From: Sepiola atlantica
Taxonomy: Eukaryota > Mollusca > Cephalopoda > Sepiida > Sepiolidae
Assembly: GCA_963556195.1 (NCBI GenBank)
Contig: OY744525.1
Location: 21,387,686 to 21,451,685 of the forward strand
Length of the DNA stretch: 64,000 nucleotides
Reading direction: 5' to 3'
Shown here piece by piece: positions 43,310 to 54,764 of this stretch. Under the pieces are notes generated by a model. The model was not told where the DNA came from. It worked only from the letters and a program-made list of their open reading frames with translations, and ran no database searches. Made by a program: the position numbers and the translations under genes. Position 1 is the first letter of the stretch, and every line of letters begins with the position of its first letter.

Positions 43310-45010
43310 GGGGTGAAATACAGCGAGAGAGACAAAGAGTCTGGGAAAGGGAGAGAGAGACAAAGAGTCTGGAATAGAGAGAGAGAGAGAGAGACAGAGC
43401 GAGGAATGGAGAGAGAGTCAGAGCGAGGAATAGAGAGAGAGAGAGGCAGAGCGAGGAATGGAGAGAGAGAGAGGCAGAGCGAGGAATGGAGAGAGAGAGA
43501 GGCAGAGCGAGGAATGGAGAGAGAGAGAGGCAGAGCGAGGAATGGAGAGAGAGAGAGGCAGAGCGAGGAATGGAGAGAGAGAGAGGCAGAGCGAGGAATG
43601 GAGAGAGAGAGAGGCAGAGCGAGGAATGGAGAGAGAGAGAGGCAGAGCGAGGAATTGAGAGAGAGAGAGGCAGAGCGAGGAATGGAGAGAGAGAGAGACA
43701 GAGCGAGGAATGGAGAGAGAGAGAGACAGAGCGAGGAATGGAGAGAGAGAGAGAGAGCAAAGAATGGAGAGAGAGAGAGAGAGCGAAGAATGGAGAGAGA
43801 GAGAGCGAAGAATGGAGAGAGAGAGAGCGAAGAATGGAGAGAGAGAGAGCGAAGAATGGAGAGAGAGAGAGCGAAGAATGGAGAGAGAGAGAGAGCGAAG
43901 AATGGAGAGAGAGAGAGAGAGCGAAGAATGGAGAGAGAGAGAGAGAGCGAAGAATGGAGAGAGAGAGAGAGAGAGAGCGAAGAATGGAGAGAGAGAGAGA
44001 GAGAGAGCGAAGAATGGAGAGAGAGAGAGAGAGAGAGCGAAGAATGGAGAGAGAGAGAGAGAGCGAAGAATGGAGAGAGAGAGAGAGAGAGAGAGCGAAG
44101 AATGGAGAGAGAGAGAGAGAGAGCGAAGAATGGAGAGAGAGAGAGAGAGAGCGAAGAATGGAGAGAGAGAGAGAGAGCGAAGAATGGAGAGAGAGAGAGA
44201 GAGAGCGAAGAATGGAGAGAGAGAGAGAGAGAGCGAAGAATGGAGAGAGAGAGAGAGAGAGAGAGCGAAGAATGGAGAGAGAGAGAGAGCGAAGAATGGA
44301 GAGAGAGAGAGAGCGAAGAATGGAGAGAGAGAGAGAGTGAGGAATGGAGAGAGAGAGAGAGTGAGGAATGGAGAGAGAGAGAGAGAGTGAGGAATGGAGA
44401 GAGAGAGAGAGAGTGAGGAATGGAGAGAGAGAGAGAGAGTGAGGAATGGAGAGAGAGAGAGAGAGTGAGGAATGGAGAGAGAGAGAGAGAGTGAGGAATG
44501 GAGAGAGAGAGAGAGAGAGCGAGGAATGGAGAGAGAGAGAGCGAGGAATGGAGAGAGAGAGAGAAAGCGAGGAATGAAAAGAGAGAGAGAGCGAGGAATG
44601 AAAAGAGAGAGAGAGAGTGAGGAATGAAAAGAGAGAGAGAGCGAGGAATGAAAAGAGAGAGAGAGCGAGGAATGAAAAGAGAGAGAGAGCGAGGAATGAA
44701 AAGAGAGAGAGAGCGAGGAATGAAAAGAGAGAGAGAGAGAGGAATGAAAAGAGAGAGAGAGCGAGGAATGAAAAGAGAGAGAGAGCGAGGAATGAAAAGA
44801 GAGAGAGAGCGAGGAATGAAAAGAGAGAGAGAGCGAGGAATGAAAAGAGAGAGAGAGCGAGGAATGAAAAGAGAGAGAGAGAGAGACAGACAAAGCGAGG
44901 AATTGAGAGAGAGAGAGAAGAATAGAGAGAGAGAGAGAGAAAAAGCGAAGAATGGAGAGAGAGATAAAGAGTGAAGAATGGGAGGAGACAAAGAGAGAGG
45001 GAGGGAGAAA
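43310..45010 (+). repeat. 1.7 kb GA-rich tandem array with four unit types
   Basis: Units are GCGAGGAATGGA plus (GA)n and variants, in order: 28 bp units with GGCAGAGCGAGG (43,400-43,740); GCGAAGAATGGA units with (GA)n of variable length (43,750-44,330); GTGAGGAATGGA units (44,335-44,510); and 24 bp units with GCGAGGAATGAAAA (44,560-44,880). Long Arg/Glu frames on the plus strand and Ser/Leu frames on the minus strand (up to 639 codons) follow the repeat and are not supported as genes. Confidence 0.95.
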
Positions 45011-45544
45011 AAACTATTGTAAGAAAGAATAAATGTTTGCTTAGAAACTTATATCCTATTGGCAAGAAGTGTACATCCTCTATGTGACTCTTTCAGTTGA
45101 GAGATTCCAATGTTTAATCGGATTATAATCTATTCACAAGTTGTTATTTGTGCATCATAGAATTTGGAGAAAAGTGAATCTCAATAAGAAAGACAATATT
45201 TGAAGTATAAATTTACAAAATAACATTAAAAGAATTTTGACAGACAAAACAAGTTAACAAAAAACATTTAATAAATCTCATTTCATGATACAAATATTTA
45301 ATGTTGTCTATATTCCTCGCAAGAAGCTGATGATACAGAGAAATCATGCCCCCCCCTTCCCCCCAAAAATGTAACCATTTTTTTCAAAGTGATGATATAT
45401 ACACAATATATCAGCATTCACTAAATTCTGTCAAGGATTTGACTGATCCTGACAGAATTTATTGCATGAAGATGAATTTTGCATGTGTTAAAGAGAGAAG
45501 GCATCTAGCCATTCTTTATTATCATCATCATCATATCACTAAGA
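45011..45544. other. AT-rich stretch with a short hairpin
   Basis: AAATTCTGTCA (45,422-45,432) and TGACAGAATTT (45,450-45,460) form an 11 bp stem. Nothing else recognised. Confidence 0.5.
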
Positions 45545-45790
45545 GTTCTAACACAGGCCATCATCAGTAACTGCTCACTGAAAATAACTGGGGGTGTTCC
45601 CTGGAATCTGAGTGACAACAAGTCTCCTCAGGTTTCCAGTGCTCTCCATCTCTTTTGATAACCGTAGCAAATGATTTTGTGTTATTGCAACCGCTGCTTA
45701 CCATTGACTTCTCACTGGCAACGACATTGGTCTTCTCTGGGATTTGGGTGGCAATAAGTGGAGGTCTGGTTAGTGCTCTATCTCTTCAGT
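45545..45790 (-). repeat. Dimeric dispersed repeat, copy 2
   Basis: Reverse complement of 13,575-13,815. TGAGTGACAACAAGTCTCCTC and the diverged second half GGTGGCAATAAGTGGAGG are visible. Confidence 0.7.
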
Positions 45791-46159
45791 CTTTCTATCT
45801 TTCTATCAGTTGTGGCTGGTTATCATATTGTGTGTTTGTGTGTTTTTTTTTGTTTTTTTTTTGGAGGGGGGGGGTAGTTTATGAAATTTTTGCAGTTTTA
45901 GTTCCCTTGAGGTCATGTGGTAGTGTTCTGAAGTAATCCCGGAAAAGAGGTGGAGCCATCCCCTTCAACTCGGTGCATTAGCTAATAAAAGGGAGCCTTT
46001 GGGTTGCCCTTGACTATGGTCCACCACTTCTTTTTTTTTTTTTTTTTACAGTGATCGATTATTGTTACTCATTACAAAAAGCAAAAATGATCACATATTT
46101 ATTTTTTCGGGGGAGGGGGAAGGGTCAGTTTGAGAAAAATAAAAATGGGAAGACAGACA

Positions 46160-46285
46160 ATTGCCAAGCGGATAGGAGAATGGCAATTTCCAAGCGGGTA
46201 GGAGAATGGCAATTGCCAAGTGGGTAGGAGAATGGCAATTGCCAAGTGGGTAGGAGAATGGCAATTGCCAAGTGGGTAAGAGAAC
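46160..46285 (+). repeat. 26 bp minisatellite, about 4.7 units
   Basis: Unit is CCAAGTGGGTAGG plus AGAATGGCAATTG, nearly identical in all copies. Period 26 bp, e.g. 46,218 to 46,244. Outermost units are the most diverged. Confidence 0.95.
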
Positions 46286-46344
46286 ACCCATTGGCATGCC
46301 AGAAGAAGACAGGCCAGCTTTTTTTATTGAACAGATAAGTCATT

Positions 46345-46720
46345 GGTCGAGATCAAAGTGTAGTATCTGTTCCGATGGATACTGCACCCCATAGACTGGT
46401 ATCGTCTTGGCCTTCGGGGCTTGATTCCGCCGGTCTATGGGTCTGTCCTGTGCAGTTCTAGGAGGTCCACCCTCCCAGGCTTTGCCTCCCCTCTTTGGGG
46501 AGGAGTAAGTTTATTGCTTACTGCCTGAGGCGCCCTACCGGGGAATGCTGACAGGGCTGCCCAGGCAATTTTTAATGGGCAGAGTGCTCACCTTATCGGG
46601 CGCTGGCTTTTCAAGTCCCACTTTCCCGACCCAACCTTAGGTCACATCTTACCTTGTGGGAGTAAGATAAAACTGGCCTTGTGCCTAACCTCCTGGAGAG
46701 GAGGTAAATAAATACATAAT
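46345..46720 (+). mobile_element. SINE with U2 snRNA-like head, copy 1
   Basis: The head GATCAAAGTGTAGTATCTG (46,351-46,369) matches U2 snRNA around the branch-site recognition sequence. The body is about 350 bp, GC-rich, and contains paired C/G-rich blocks (CCTCCCAGGC; GGGGAGGAG; GGGCTGCCCAGGC). It ends with CCTCCTGGAGAGGAGG and an AAATA-type tail. The reverse complement copy at 53,910-54,272 matches from the head to the tail at roughly 90 percent by eye. No ORF is expected; it would depend on a LINE for movement. Confidence 0.8.
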
Positions 46721-47160
46721 GTCTTTATGAATAGAATGTGACTTTTAGAAAAAATTATTGGATATATGAATGTGTAGGAAGAGGTCTCAGATTAAGAAAA
46801 TTAAAATTCAAAGAAAAGCAACTGTTAAGTGAGAAGGAAATAACAATTAGCTTGTGGGAAGAGGACAGGCAAGCTTTCATTAACGAAACAGGTAAAACCA
46901 TCGAACACCTAGTGTATCCATGAATATAATGTTACTGTTAGCAGAAGTTACTGACAATACAAGCATACACACTTTGTCAAAAATTACAGAAAACAATTAT
47001 ACTTCGCTAATGTTCACATATAAAATAACACGTCAATTGGTGAAGTTAAAAAAAAATAGAAATAAGAAAAAGAAAACGTCTCAAACTGGAAAGTTAAGAA
47101 AAGAAAAAAGAAAAAAACGTATCAATTGGTATAGAAAGAAGAAAGGAAAAGAAAGAAAAC
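46721..47160. other. A-rich stretch, no gene seen
   Basis: Two open frames (46,738-46,923 and 46,920-47,183) overlap by four bases. Both are Lys/Asn-rich; the second becomes a poly-Lys frame. I do not regard them as genes. Confidence 0.4.
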
Positions 47161-47335
47161 GTCTCATTATGGAAATAGAGTGAAGGATTTCTTTCCGAAT
47201 TAATTTCAGAAGGTAGGGGTCTGACTTGCTATTTGCTTGTTCCTTTCATTGTTTGTTTTTTTTACTCGTTAACTTTTGTGTGACGGGGTGGATATCTATA
47301 TACACACAAATAAATACATATTGGTTCTCATCAAA
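47161..47335 (-). repeat. Dispersed repeat R1, copy 3
   Basis: Reverse complement of 42,186-42,480, including TTTCCATAATGAGAC. Confidence 0.75.
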
Positions 47336-47597
47336 GAGTGAAGGCTTAGGAGAATTACTATTAAAGAAAAAAAAAGATTTTACTATATTTTTTTTTTAAG
47401 TAACATAATCTTCCTGTTTAATACTTCTTTCTACCTATAACACATTCTGCCAGGAGCAGTAACACTTTTTGCAGTAACCATTGTAGGGCACAAGGCCACA
47501 TGTATGGAGGTTCCCAATCTTAAACTTTGTTTCTTACCACTAGTTTGGATTTTTTTTATGTTAGTAACTTCTTAATAATTTCTTTTGTTATATATGT

Positions 47598-47960
47598 TTG
47601 AGAATAATATACTTTTTAAACACAGTTCTAAACTTATTAAGGCCGAAGGTGTCTTGGCAACACCCGGCAACACCTTTGTTAGCCGATCTCCAGCTATCTA
47701 TTCAAAACTGTACAGCTATGATGCAACTATATTTAGAATTCGCATCATCAGTCTGGAACCGCTATCTTGCTCAGAACATTGACCACCTGGAAATCGTACA
47801 GAGACATGCAAATAAGAGAATAGTCTCCACTAGAATACCTGCCATAATCTAGACACCTTGTTTCATTGGGTTTGGATTCATTGAATCCCAACGCCTAGCA
47901 ACTGATTTTGGTAAACACTCACAAAATCATTAACTATCTCATCAACAACAACGCTGAGCA
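47598..47960 (+). pseudogene. LINE reverse transcriptase C-terminal fragment (second LINE family)
   Basis: Frame 47,598-47,852 reads EFASSVWNRYLAQNIDHLE then IVQRHANKRIV. This is the conserved post-RT block (EYA..VW.P........LE.VQRRA.K.V) of Jockey/CR1-type LINEs. The spelling differs from family L (YCCHIWGG), so it is another family. It ends abruptly before a C-rich run (47,972-47,998) and the next transposon. Confidence 0.7.
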
Positions 47961-47997
47961 CCTAGTGACCTCCCCACCCCCCACCCCCACCCCCACC

Positions 47998-48381
47998 CGG
48001 TGTATCTAACACAAGTGAATATGCTGACACACTCCTCCCTTGAAACTGCTCTAATTTGCGTAGTGATGGCCCTTTTTAGTTCAAGAATAGCCTGGGGATT
48101 GTTTGAGATAACTCCCACAGATAAAAATCAGGGGAGGTTAAGGTTCGGTGAGTGTGAAGCCTATTCAAGATCACAACTACTAATGAGACAATCACCAAAG
48201 TGCCTCCTGCATATCATTGACAGCAATAAAACAAAGACTTTTAGACATTCATTATTGAAATTTGGTGTACAAGTCAAGGATAGACTCGACTTTATTTGTA
48301 CCAGGTATGGTTCGATTGCAGAAATAATTCTTTATTTTATTAACATTGTCATAGGTGGCATATTTTAGGTCACCCTGTATT
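47998..48381. mobile_element. DNA transposon M, rearranged copy 1
   Basis: Two pieces of one short transposon joined in opposite orientation. 47,998-48,185 reads on the minus strand (matches the 58.95-59.09 and 60.03-60.19 kb interior). 48,195-48,381 reads on the plus strand and carries the right end, TTTTAGGTCACCCTGTAT. The piece ends at the terminal CCCTGTA. Confidence 0.7.
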
Positions 48382-48415
48382 TAAAGTTTTAAATGCAGTC
48401 AATTAAAAATAGAAG

Positions 48416-48986
48416 TACAGGGCTACCCCCACCCCCCACCCAAAAAAAGGCCACCAATGGTATCATTAATAAAATTCATCATTCTTTTCTGAAATCCAAC
48501 TATATTTGGTATAAATAAAACTTCAGTCTATGCCTGACTTGTCCACCAAGTTTCAGTCATGAATTTCAACAGTCTTTGTTTAATCGCCGTTCAATGTCAG
48601 TCATGATCGAATCTGAGTGCTACCTAATTGTCATTAAGAAGTTTTGGTCAGCCTTGGGCTAACCAAAGACGTTTTGTGAGGGTTAAAAAGTGGTTTTAAC
48701 AAGGTGTGACAACTATCCATACTTTAAATGACTCCTTGGAATGGCTGCGTGGACACTTTTGTGATCATCTGATCATTAAGAAGTGTAATCCTGAATGGGC
48801 TTCACATTCACCAGAGCTTTATCCCCCAGATCTTTATGTGTGGGCTTATCTCAAAGATAATCTTTTAACACAACTCTCAGACTATTCCTGAACTGAAGAG
48901 GACCGTCATAACCAAAATCAGGACAGAAAGGACTGAATTTTATTAACGTTTTCATGGTTGGAATTTTTTTAGGATCACCCTGTATA
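48416..48986 (+). mobile_element. DNA transposon M, copy 2 (571 bp, both ends present)
   Basis: Starts TACAGGGCTACCCCC and ends GGATCACCCTGTA, with long inverted terminal regions of about 150 bp: the left part GCCTGACTTGTCCACCAAG is the complement of right-end sequence seen in copies 3 and 4. The interior reads HSPELYPPDLYVWAYLKDN (about 48,805-48,865), resembling the SPDL.P.D...W.YLK block of Tc1/mariner-type transposases. It is too short for a full transposase, so it is a deletion derivative. Confidence 0.8.
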
Positions 48987-49169
48987 AGATTCTTAGAAAT
49001 AGGAAGTGTTACCCCTCTCCATTCTTCTTATGAGGAAAGTCCAAAAGCAATTCCTAGTTAAGGAATAAGGAATTGGAACTCTAATTAGTTAAGTAACATT
49101 CTAGTTTAACGTTATAATCTTCATCCTTTCCTTCTTCTAGGATCTACCTATCTTCCGAAAGGAATCAAG

Positions 49170-49790
49170 GAAAAATATCCGGCGAACCTTTACTTTAGGG
49201 TTAAAAACGCATAGCACTTTCAAAATTTAATATTTTTGGAAAGTTTTTCAGCCGATGACTTTTGGAACCATAGTGAATCATATTCCATAAAAAAATTTAA
49301 AAATATATTTTTAAAATATTTTAGATGGGGGATCACTTTCCTATATAAATCTAACGTAATATTGATTAAATAAAGGGTTCACTGTTCGGTTAGAGGTTCC
49401 GTACAGGTCCCCAAATTATAAAAGATGTACCTGAAGAAGGTTACATATGTCAAAACGTTGTGAATATAACAATCAAGATGAGAATAGTAGTCCGAATAAA
49501 AAAAAAATGTAAACATTTTTTTCAAAAATATAAATTTTAGACACTACTATGAGCTTTTTTTACCCTGAACTTGGCCAAGGAGTGGGTGGTCGATTTACGT
49601 TAGATTTATATAGGAAAGTGACCCCCCCTAAAATGTAAAATAATAATTTAAAAAATTAAATTTTTTTTATGGAATATGATTCACTATGATTCCAAAAGTT
49701 CTCGGCTGAAAAAAACTTTCCAAAAATATTAAATTTTGAAAGTGCTATGAGTTTTTAATCCTAAAGTAAAGGTTCTGCCAAATATTCATC
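49170..49790. mobile_element. Foldback element, arms ~185 bp
   Basis: Left arm 49,172-49,360 and right arm 49,595-49,787 are inverted: GAACCTTTACTTTAGG / CCTAAAGTAAAGGTTC at the ends, TATATAAATCTAACGT / ACGTTAGATTTATATA at the inner ends. The interior holds a CTGAAGA...TCAAAACG phrase (49,432-49,460) followed by GTGAATATAACAATCAAGA, i.e. a Penelope-type tail. Confidence 0.8.
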
Positions 49791-49794
49791 CTTT

Positions 49795-50190
49795 TCCCCT
49801 AATGATGAACAATATAACATTTGGTTAACAGAAAATAAGCAATCTGGAAGATTTAATTTAATTAATGAGGCGAATTTAATTGAGACCGTCACAATAATTA
49901 ATGGGATTTCTAGACATAGAACACAGCTTTTCAGCATCTCTCTTCGCACTGGAAATTTATTGGCAAAAAACTTTATCTACGACACAATTATATTTCTTTC
50001 TAACAGAATAATATATTTCTGGAACAAATTACCTAATCAAGTTTCTAGAAATGATAGAAAACAAAAAAATGAATCTAAAACACTTTGCGCTCTATCTTGT
50101 GAAATAGTGAGGAAAATTGGATCTGTATATTTGCATTATTTATTTGGCGGAATTGTAAGTATTTGTATGAGTTTTTTTTTTCATTAACAG
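49795..50190 (+). pseudogene. LINE reverse transcriptase C-terminal fragment (third type)
   Basis: Frame near 49,800-50,187 reads LSNRIIYFWNKLPNQVSRN, matching the R....WN.LP..V block near the C-terminus of CR1/L2-type LINE proteins. Upstream codons are open with Ile/Asn-rich composition. No catalytic part. Confidence 0.6.
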
Positions 50191-50997
50191 TTTAAATGTG
50201 TTTAATAATTAAAATAAGGAAGGATCCAAGAAACATTTAATATATTAAGAAATCTTAGTCAGATTTTCGCCATTAAACCTACTTAGTATTTAAGTTAACA
50301 AATCAATATTTGATTCTGAGTAGAATTTTTTAAATTATTATTGTACCATGTCTTTTCCAATAAAAAAGTACTTAACTTAAATTACTTTTTAAAAAAATAA
50401 TACCTACTCCAGTTCGGAGGACTTGTAATATGAACACATTTTTCTATAGTCACCTAAAAAGAAAAGTAAGCTTATATCATCATTATAAGAAATTCCTTTA
50501 ACATTGACCGAACTACTTCTGCTATTAGATAAACAATTATATGTGTTTACATTAAATATTACACTATTTACTTCTTGAAATTACTTGCATATATTAATTA
50601 AAATATGTCCTAAACTATTTCCAATCTTTTCATACCGCTTTGCTCTAAGCGGCCCTAAATACAAATATTGCAAATGGCTGCTAGTTTTTAATTACTTTAT
50701 GTTTTATACTGCGCATTTTTATCTGTTACTGACTCTTCGAAAAATACATATTTGAGATATAACAAAAAATAAAGTTTGTTACATGTCTTCTTATTTTCGG
50801 TGACCATAAATTCTAGGATCTTTTTACCTCTGTCAAATAGTAAAAGGTGTGCATACATACATACATACATACATACATACATTTACTTATCGTTTTGTTC
50901 TTAAAGATATTTGCCATTTTCTTCACATCAATACAAAATACAAATAAACATTATGGTTGTGTATTAAAAAGCTTCATCAATAATTTATCTAGCCTAC
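50191..50997. other. AT-rich stretch with a (CATA)n microsatellite
   Basis: (CATA)n at 50,850-50,881, eight units. Otherwise nothing recognised. Confidence 0.6.
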
Positions 50998-51915
50998 AAA
51001 ACTTCATGACTTGTTTATGAAGAAATCGAAATGTATTCTGGTGGACTTCATTTTGTTATTAAATTGTTTTAAATAGGATTTAAAAACATTCGTTTTGGTA
51101 TTTTATGCCATTGTATTTTTGATTAATAGTAATTAATAATAATAATGTTTAAGTCACGCAAAGGTGAGAAACACACAGAGAACTTGTTTTATAATTTATT
51201 AATTATTATATATATATATATATATATGTTTGGAAATTGTGTGTGTAAGACAGTAATCTTCATACTATTCAGGTTAATTGAGAGTTTTCATCACAACTCT
51301 CCTATAGAAACTAACAGACAAATGGACCATGTATAATTATTATATCTAGGTCCTTCAGACTTTCTATATAAAATGCCTACACTAACTTATTGATCCATAC
51401 ATAAATACCCGATGATACCAATTGCGGCCTCACCCGACACCAACTTCATGACTTGTTTATGAAGAAATCGAAATGTATTCTGGTGGACTTCATTTTGTTA
51501 TTAAATTGCTTTAAATAGGATTTAAAAACATTCGTTTTTGTAATTTATGCTATTGTATTTTGGATTAAAATAAATAATTGATTAATAGCAAATAATAATG
51601 CGTATGTCACGTAGGGGCGAGAAACGCACACAAATATATGCAGTCACAAGAACTTTTCTTATAATTTTATTAATATAAATAGTATTATATATAGATACAT
51701 GTTTGGAAATTGTGTGTGCGAAACCTTAAGCTTCATACCATAATATCAGGTTAATTAAGAGTTTTCATCGCAAGTCTCGTATCAAACTAACAAGCAAATG
51801 GACCATGTACAATTGTTATATCTAGGTCCTTCAGACTTTCTATATAAAATACCTACAATAACTTATTGATCCATACAGAAATGGTACCAATTGTGGCCTT
51901 ACCCGACACCAACTT
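50998..51915. repeat. Two tandem copies of a ~450 bp unit
   Basis: 50,998-51,443 and 51,444-51,915 align throughout: ACTTCATGACTTGTTTATGA starts, GTGGACTTCATTTTGTTATT, ATGTTTGGAAATTGTGTGTG, ATATCTAGGTCCTTCAGACT, ending ACCCGACACCAACTT. The first copy has a longer (TA)n. Divergence is about 10 percent by eye. No coding potential. Confidence 0.9.
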
Positions 51916-53398
51916 TTCTGGCTCGGTCAGGTAGGATACCATAAAAAAATAATCAACTCAAGATCCAGATGAAATAAAAAGTGGGGTCTGAATAAAATCG
52001 TCAGATTTGACAAAGTAACAAAAATTTCCTAATTTATACTGTAATATTATTTTGTTAGCGTTCATTTTTTATGTTTGTTATAAACAGAATTTAAAAAAAA
52101 ATGTTTACTGCTAATCTCTCTTCTGTAAAATAAATGTAAATGTCAGCTACAAATTCTTGAAAAAATAACTCAGGCGGATAATACCTGTGCCTCTTTCCTC
52201 CCTTCTTCCTACTCTTTCATTTCTTATCCTTTTTCTAATTTCCACACTTCGGCATAACAAGCGTACAAATTACTAAGGAACTAATGCAGACGGTGAGATG
52301 TGACAGAAAAATATAAGCCAACACTAAATAAAATTTAGTTCCATTTTTTATAAATATAGAAATAATACACATGATGGAATACACACATATCATAGCGTTA
52401 AGGAAATGTTATTACCCTAAGCAAATAAAATAATGATATTAACACTAGACACATATATACAAACACACAATCCTGAAAAGGGTAATTAAATATCCTACAT
52501 ATTTATTTTGTAAGGATTTTTATATAGATATCGATATTGATTTGTCTAAATGATGGTCATGTGTATTGTTACATCAATTTGATATTAACTTTTGTTATAT
52601 AAGTATCTTTTCTAGGAAGACATGGTATTTCAATTGAAAAAAATATTTGGACAATTTTGGGATTTGTACTTTTCAAACTTAGCATTCATAATATTTGTGA
52701 ACAGTGTTCTTGGTCCTAACCTCTGTGACTGACACAATGAGTCCCTAGCTCAACAACCAACGCACTTCGTCAAAAACCTCTGTGTCCCAAATTCTGCAAG
52801 TGACACTCTTGGCCCTAAACTCAGTAATAACCACCCCTGGTTAGAATTAAGCAATAATGTTACTAAGTTCTTTGACTAGAATGGTTTGAAATTTAGTAAG
52901 CAACACACTTAATCTTAAATCCTTTACTCATTTCCTTTAGTCTAAAATTCTTGGATTGTTGATTTAGTTCCTAAATATTTCAAGATTAACACAATGACTG
53001 GTGCTTTAGTGATAGATCCTGGGATGAGAATGCTTCGATAGTGAAATAAATAAATGGGAACTACACTAACATTAACACAGAAGCAGCACATTAATTTCCG
53101 TGGTTTTATATATATCCCACTTTTAACATATTGGCTTCCAATGCCTTTGTCTTCTTCTGCCATTATCAAGGATTCAATTCCTCTATTTTCCAATCCAAAC
53201 TAATAATACTTTTTTTAATTATATCTTTTTGTTTTCATCTCGACATCTTTGTTGTTTATGCATTTAATCCGTGACAGCCATTTCTTAATATCTTTAATAT
53301 TTATTCATTATCCGTTCAATTCGTGTAAAGCTGCTTCGGTGTATTTTTCCCAAAGCTGATTAGTCTGTGATTCCTCTTTTGTCCTTTTGTTTTTCTTA
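51916..53398. other. AT-rich stretch, no gene seen
   Basis: 52,690-52,930 contains loosely repeated phrases ('cctaa.ctc.gtga') with no clear period. Open frame at 52,942-53,193 (minus) is unconvincing. Confidence 0.5.
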
Positions 53399-53555
53399 GA
53401 CACACACATATATATATGTATATATATATATGTGTGTATATAAATATATATATATATATATATATGTGTGTATATAAATATATATATATATATGTGTGTA
53501 TATAAATATATATATATATATGTGTGTATATAAATATATATATATATATATATCG
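53399..53555. repeat. TA-rich minisatellite with GTGTGTATATAAA units
   Basis: Four units, period 31-41 bp, of ATGTGTGTATATAAA plus (TA)n. Confidence 0.9.
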
Positions 53556-53909
53556 TGTATCTTTAAAGATTAGCAGATTGTACCTCATCAGCGCTTTTCG
53601 GGCTTGTCTATTGTCTTTTACAAACAAACAAAAAACGGAATTCAGAAGAGAAAAGATTGTTCACATTTTGCATGCTGATTAAGTTCTTAATATTCAATCT
53701 CATTAATGGGATTTTATTATTTCCAGAAGCAATCAGGCGATAATAGGAATGTTACATATTACTTTGCAGTCATATGTTCTGGAAGTTAAAAGACGTTTGC
53801 AAATACATTAGGCTACTTTAGTATAATTGACAAGCTTTCACCTTCACTTCACCTATACTCATATGCAAGAGATCGTTTATTGGTTGCGTTTAGTTATATA
53901 ACTAGACAT
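53556..53909. other. Unassigned stretch
   Basis: Minus strand at about 53,572-53,605 reads CCCGAAAAGCGCTGATGAGG, a phrase with hammerhead-like words in the wrong order. Nothing else. Confidence 0.4.
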
Positions 53910-54272
53910 TTTATTTACCTCCTCGCTAGGAGGTTAGGCACAAGGCCAGTTTTATCTTACCCCCACAAGGTAAAATGTGACCCAAGGTCGGATCGGGAAA
54001 GTGGGACTTGAAAAGCCAGCGCCCGAGAAGGTGAGCACTCTGACCATTAAAAATTGCCTGGGCAGTCCCGTCAGCATTCCCCGGTAGGGGCGCCTTAGGC
54101 AGTAAGCAATAAACTTACTCCTCCCCAAAGAGGGGAGGCAAAGCCTGGGAGGGTGGACCTCCTAGAACTGCACAGGACTGTCCCATAGACCGGCGTAAAT
54201 CAAGCCCCAAAGGCCAAGACGATACCAGTCTATGGAATGCAGTATCCATCGGAACAGATACTACACTTCGCA
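53910..54272 (-). mobile_element. SINE with U2 snRNA-like head, copy 2
   Basis: Full-length reverse-strand copy of the SINE at 46.3 kb. The head GTGTAGTATCTGTTCCGATG lies at about 54,251-54,270 (minus strand) and the tail TTATTTACCTCCTCGCTAGG at 53,911-53,930. Its 5' end directly abuts DNA transposon M copy 3. The head is shorter than in copy 1 (the GATCAAA part is replaced). Confidence 0.85.
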
Positions 54273-54535
54273 GACATACCGAGTGACCCTAAAAAAATGC
54301 CATCCATTGAATTGTTAATATTATGTGTAATACTTTCTTAAATAAAACCAGATTGAGTACAAATAAAATCCATTCTATGCCTAACTTCTCCACCAAGTTT
54401 CAGTAATAAATGTCTAACTGTCTTTGTTGCATCATTATTCAATGATATGGGTGACTTTAGTGATTGACTTAGATGATTGTCTCATTAATAATAGGTGTAA
54501 TTCTGAATGGGCTTCACACTCACCAGACCATAACC

Positions 54536-54690
54536 TGTTAAGTTATATCCCTTGTATTGAGATGTAAGAGTTATATTCCTTGGGTGTAAGTTTCTTAGAA
54601 TTATCTCCCTTGCTTAAAGATGATGTTGGTATTGTGGTTATTGGTTGGGCAAACAAAGATGGCAATTTGGACAAACAGACGTGTGTCAAT
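54536..54690 (+). repeat. Copia 5' LTR
   Basis: Starts TGTTAAGTTATATCCCTTG and is matched by the 3' copy through ACAAACAGACGTGTGTC. About 155 bp. An open frame across it is incidental. Confidence 0.75.
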
Positions 54691-54764
54691 GACTGTATTT
54701 GTGTTACGAGCAAACTAACATTAGTAGCAAAAGCTTGTCTTCTTTCACGTGATGAGAAATTATC

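Noticed and set aside
43146..45065. 639-codon Ser/Leu/His frame and Arg/Glu frames
   Set aside because: Encoded by the GA array; several frames on both strands are open at once, which marks an artefact.
46160..46285. Possible CRISPR-like repeat-spacer pattern in the 26 bp array
   Set aside because: Units are directly adjacent with no unique spacers, and the genome is eukaryotic.
46738..47183. Two adjoining Lys-rich frames
   Set aside because: The second becomes a poly-Lys frame from A-rich repeat R1 flank; no domain in either.
53572..53605. Minus-strand CCCGAAAAGCGCTGATGAGG as a hammerhead
   Set aside because: GAAA precedes CTGATGA by only a few bases, leaving no room for stems III and I in a permuted form.
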